64,000 nucleotides of DNA from an uncultured Verrucomicrobiales bacterium. GTDB taxonomy: Bacteria; Verrucomicrobiota; Verrucomicrobiia; Verrucomicrobiales; Akkermansiaceae. This document shows positions 61,827 through 64,000 of this stretch, piece after piece. How positions within the stretch are numbered: the stretch's first letter is position 1; each line of letters opens with the position of its first letter. Under the pieces are notes generated by a model. It ran no database searches, was not told the origin of the DNA, and was given only the letters and a program-made list of their open reading frames with translations. The position numbers were made by a program, and so were the translations under genes. The DNA is taken from the NCBI GenBank assembly GCA_937928735.1, contig CALFVF010000006.1:25175-89174 (forward strand), in the 5' to 3' direction.

Positions 61827-62420
61827 ATGCGAAAACTCATTTCTTCTCTACTTACACTTCTTCTACTCTGCCAAGGGGCTGCGAGTGCTCAGGAAAAATC
61901 AATTTCAAAAGGTAAACTAGTCCGTCTGGTCAGGAACCAAGACAATACGATTTCAGAATTCAGCCAGAGTGGTGATGAGCGTGTGCTCGTGAAGCAGACA
62001 CTCTCAGAGCAATCCAATGGCAGCCGTGCGGTGCTCTCGCGCACCGTCTACCGTAAAGACTCGGATCTGAATCTCCGCAGTGCCAGAATCTATGACGCGA
62101 GTGGCACAACACTCTTTCGAGTGGCCTATGGGTACCATAAGGACACGGGGCGCCTCATTGCTGAAAACATGTATGACGCCCGCGTGAAGCGCATGGATGC
62201 GAATGGCAAAGAAGCTGTGATTCGCGCCGTGAGATACACCTACGATGCCCATGGTAATCGCAGCAGACCCATTGTATTCACAAGCTTACCCGGGAAAACA
62301 GCAGAAGAACTCTTCAATAAAGCCCCAGGCTCTGTGGGTGAAGACGGGACGACATTTCCATTTGAAAATCCCTTCCAAAAACCTCCTGTGAATCCTAACT
62401 CGAATAGTCTAGGACAGTAA
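61827..62420 (+). CDS. Hypothetical secreted protein, 197 aa
   Basis: The protein has a signal peptide (MRKLISSLLTLLLLCQGAASA) and a mature part of about 176 residues. It contains RVAYGYHKDTGRLIAENMYDAR and RYTYDAHGNRSRP, which look like the Tyr-Asp repeats of wall- or sugar-binding proteins, and ends with a Pro/Asn-rich tail (NPFQKPPVNPNSNSLG). No family is recognised. It is about 195 bp from folP and followed by another unknown gene. Confidence 0.55.
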   Translation: MRKLISSLLTLLLLCQGAASAQEKSISKGKLVRLVRNQDNTISEFSQSGDERVLVKQTLSEQSNGSRAVLSRTVYRKDSDLNLRSARIYDASGTTLFRVAYGYHKDTGRLIAENMYDARVKRMDANGKEAVIRAVRYTYDAHGNRSRPIVFTSLPGKTAEELFNKAPGSVGEDGTTFPFENPFQKPPVNPNSNSLGQ

Positions 62421-62454
62421 CGACTCTGCTCAGACTCAGCTTCGACTTCGTCCA

Positions 62455-63741
62455 ATGCGCAAGCCACCTGCCTCTAGCATCACTCTAGGTGCTCTGATAG
62501 CTGCTGCCACACTCAGTGGTCTATGGAGTGTTAAAAACCGTCCTGAGAACCAGAGTGGCCATGAAACTCAGTCTTCTGGGCAAGATGTGAGCACGGCTCT
62601 CCAAAACTCATCCGACCCGTCCGCAAGCTCCCAGCCAAGAGCTGAGATCCCCTCTTCTCTGATAGAATTCACAGAAACATTCCTCGGTCTCACATTTTTA
62701 ACAACTCCTGCGGCACTCCTCGGTGATTATGAGCTCATTCTTGATGCCGCTTCACAGAAATGGACTGAAATTGAGTTCGAATATTTTGTCAAAATCCACT
62801 ACGCGATGGAGGCTATCGGACTAGTTCCCGAAAACTGCAATCTTGGCCACCAGCTAATTACAGCGGAAACCATTGGCGCGGGCGGCGCCTACGACCACAC
62901 CGCAAAACAAATTGTCCTGGGCCATGATTTCGACTTTGGGTCCATCCCCGACCAAGCAGAAGTCATCAAGCTCCTCAGCGTCGCACTCGTCCATCAGCAC
63001 CAGCCAAATCTCACACCAAGTAGCCTTCAAGAATTCCTCGCGCTACGATCCGTAGAAATGGGGGCAGCTAGTCTCGCCACAGAGCGTTTCTACGCCGTGA
63101 GTCTACGCCACTTTGAGAGCTCTGCTAGACACCGCCTCACAGAGCAGCAACAACGCACGTTTGATAATTTCAGCTCACTCGCCAAGCAGCTCACCCTCTT
63201 CCCGCTGAGAGCTGGCCATCTCTATCTGAAAACACAGAGCACGGATGAGACCTCTGGACTATTTGCTGCGGCCCTACCTCGACCAAAAAGTATTAACACC
63301 ATTCTCGGTACCGAAAGACCCCAGCATTCTTTCTCTACACTCTCTGGTAAAATCGAACTTGAGGATCAACTCACACCTGCAATCACAGAAATCGCTCTTG
63401 AAGGTTACCTCTCGAAAGAGGGTCGCCAAGAACTACTGGAGCAATTCCGCGCAGATAGAATTAGTCTAGCGACTATCGAAGCTACGACAGAGACAGGAGA
63501 GTCAGCAGACACAGAGTTTGTCCAAACTATCTGGGAAACGCAGTGGCTCAGTACCGAAGCTGCTCAAACATTCTACGAAATACAGCAAAAACGACTAGCG
63601 AAAGCCGCGCATACTGAGGTTTCACAGACAGAGACCAGCGTTCGTATCCAAGTGAATACTGTGCCTGTGGAGGAGATTGATGCGATAGAAGAGATCTCGC
63701 CAAAGGAAGTGTTAGATGTGATAGAAGAGATCAAAGGTTAA
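62455..63741 (+). CDS. Hypothetical anchored protein, 428 aa
   Basis: The start MRKPPASSITLGALIAAATLSGLWSV suggests an uncleaved N-terminal anchor. A Ser/Gln-rich linker follows to about residue 65, then a soluble region. The part near 105-190 (YAMEAIGLVPENC, then GGAYDHTAKQIVLGHDFDFG) reads like a folded domain with a possible metal site, but no family is recognised. The end is acidic (VEEIDAIEEISPKEVLDVIEEI). It is 34 bp downstream of the secreted protein. Confidence 0.55.
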   Translation: MRKPPASSITLGALIAAATLSGLWSVKNRPENQSGHETQSSGQDVSTALQNSSDPSASSQPRAEIPSSLIEFTETFLGLTFLTTPAALLGDYELILDAASQKWTEIEFEYFVKIHYAMEAIGLVPENCNLGHQLITAETIGAGGAYDHTAKQIVLGHDFDFGSIPDQAEVIKLLSVALVHQHQPNLTPSSLQEFLALRSVEMGAASLATERFYAVSLRHFESSARHRLTEQQQRTFDNFSSLAKQLTLFPLRAGHLYLKTQSTDETSGLFAAALPRPKSINTILGTERPQHSFSTLSGKIELEDQLTPAITEIALEGYLSKEGRQELLEQFRADRISLATIEATTETGESADTEFVQTIWETQWLSTEAAQTFYEIQQKRLAKAAHTEVSQTETSVRIQVNTVPVEEIDAIEEISPKEVLDVIEEIKG

Positions 63742-63849
63742 TTTGCTTCGTCACCTCTAGACTCAATCTAGCTAAAACTCAAAACTATTAACAAGCTGTG
63801 AGATCATCAAAGTAGCTCGTACTACTAATTTTAATTTTTTATATGCTTG

Positions 63850-64000
63850 GATTCAAACCGGAAGTGCACCGTTTCAATTGAAAGACGGCTCAGGTGCTGA
63901 TTAACTCAGCACAAGTTCCATCGATCAAAACTGAACCTGTGCCAAATGTCTTACAAACACCTGAGCCGCGAAGAGCGGTATACCATATCTATCCTACGCC
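63850..64000 (+). mobile_element. Left end of an IS30-family insertion sequence (partial)
   Basis: The transposase frame begins at 63946 and the element runs off the right edge. The stretch 63848-63945 (GGATTCAAACCGGAAGTGCACC ... ) probably contains the left terminal repeat, whose exact start I cannot fix. A hairpin GTGCTGA/TCAGCAC lies at 63894-63912, between the end and the start codon. Confidence 0.6.
63946..64000 (+). CDS. IS30-family transposase, N-terminal fragment
   Basis: The first 18 codons read MSYKHLSREERYTISILR, the standard N-terminus of IS30-type DDE transposases, which begin with this HTH. The rest lies beyond the window. It is the only insertion sequence in the window. Confidence 0.85.
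   Translation, partial: MSYKHLSREERYTISILR

Overview
This 64 kb window is bacterial chromosome of moderate GC content. The family flavour of its proteins suggests a member of the Verrucomicrobiota, close to the Verrucomicrobiales/Rubritalea group. The pointers are a long SecA without a zinc tail, ribosomal protein S11 with an acidic N-terminal extension, an outer-membrane lipoprotein set of BamD and LptE type, and many small secreted proteins. That taxonomic placement is inference. Most genes are housekeeping. The left edge cuts a gene that may encode glucose-6-phosphate isomerase, and the right edge cuts an IS30-type transposase.

Layout. 0-5 kb: apt, small secreted proteins, a gamma-glutamylcyclotransferase-like gene and obg. 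4.4-9.8 kb: a type II secretion/type IV pilus operon read leftward (two GspE/PilB ATPases, a GspF/PilC platform protein, one pseudopilin). 10-11.7 kb: rpsM-rpsK-rpsD without rpoA. 11.9-17.4 kb: queG, hisS, an ABM-like gene, aspS and a membrane protein. 17.4-19.5 kb: trkA, then a gene-free AT-rich region with three perfect DnaA boxes (candidate replication origin). 19.5-25.7 kb: a SRPBCC protein, fabD, two copies of tRNA-Asp, DUF58/MoxR and an aldo/keto reductase. 25.9-35.8 kb: purL, a PIG-L deacetylase, a DUF2459 protein, purU, rapA and a NIPSNAP protein. 36.2-40.5 kb: a defence island ending at tRNA-Tyr. 40.8-50.6 kb: bamD, lptE, rsmI, a TIM-barrel gene, a Ca/Na antiporter, a phosphodiesterase, engB, argS, ptsN and a HTH gene. 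50.7-64 kb: tRNA-Ser, serS, secA, a hydrolase, DUF3147, a lysozyme-like lipoprotein, an L,D-transpeptidase, a secreted carbonic anhydrase, pdxA, folP, two unknown secreted or anchored proteins and the IS30 end.

The most interesting locus is 36.2-40.4 kb. An intact SIR2 plus HerA pair (the anti-phage NADase/ATPase pairing described as Nezha-type) sits inside the skeleton of a type I restriction-modification operon. Only terminal stumps of the restriction genes survive: hsdM is reduced in frame to its N-terminal end joined to its C-terminal tail, hsdS survives as a C-terminal tail fused to a DUF1016 N-terminal domain, and hsdR survives as about 22 codons ending at the tRNA-Tyr terminator. The original order was therefore probably hsdM-DUF1016-hsdS-sir2-herA-hsdR, with selective retention of the two nested genes.

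Other points are a three-member family of about 161-bp inverted-repeat elements (MITE-like), the origin candidate, the S11 extension, an 11-residue repeat in the BamD-like lipoprotein, and a duplicated tRNA-Asp unit whose leader hairpin shows a compensatory base change.
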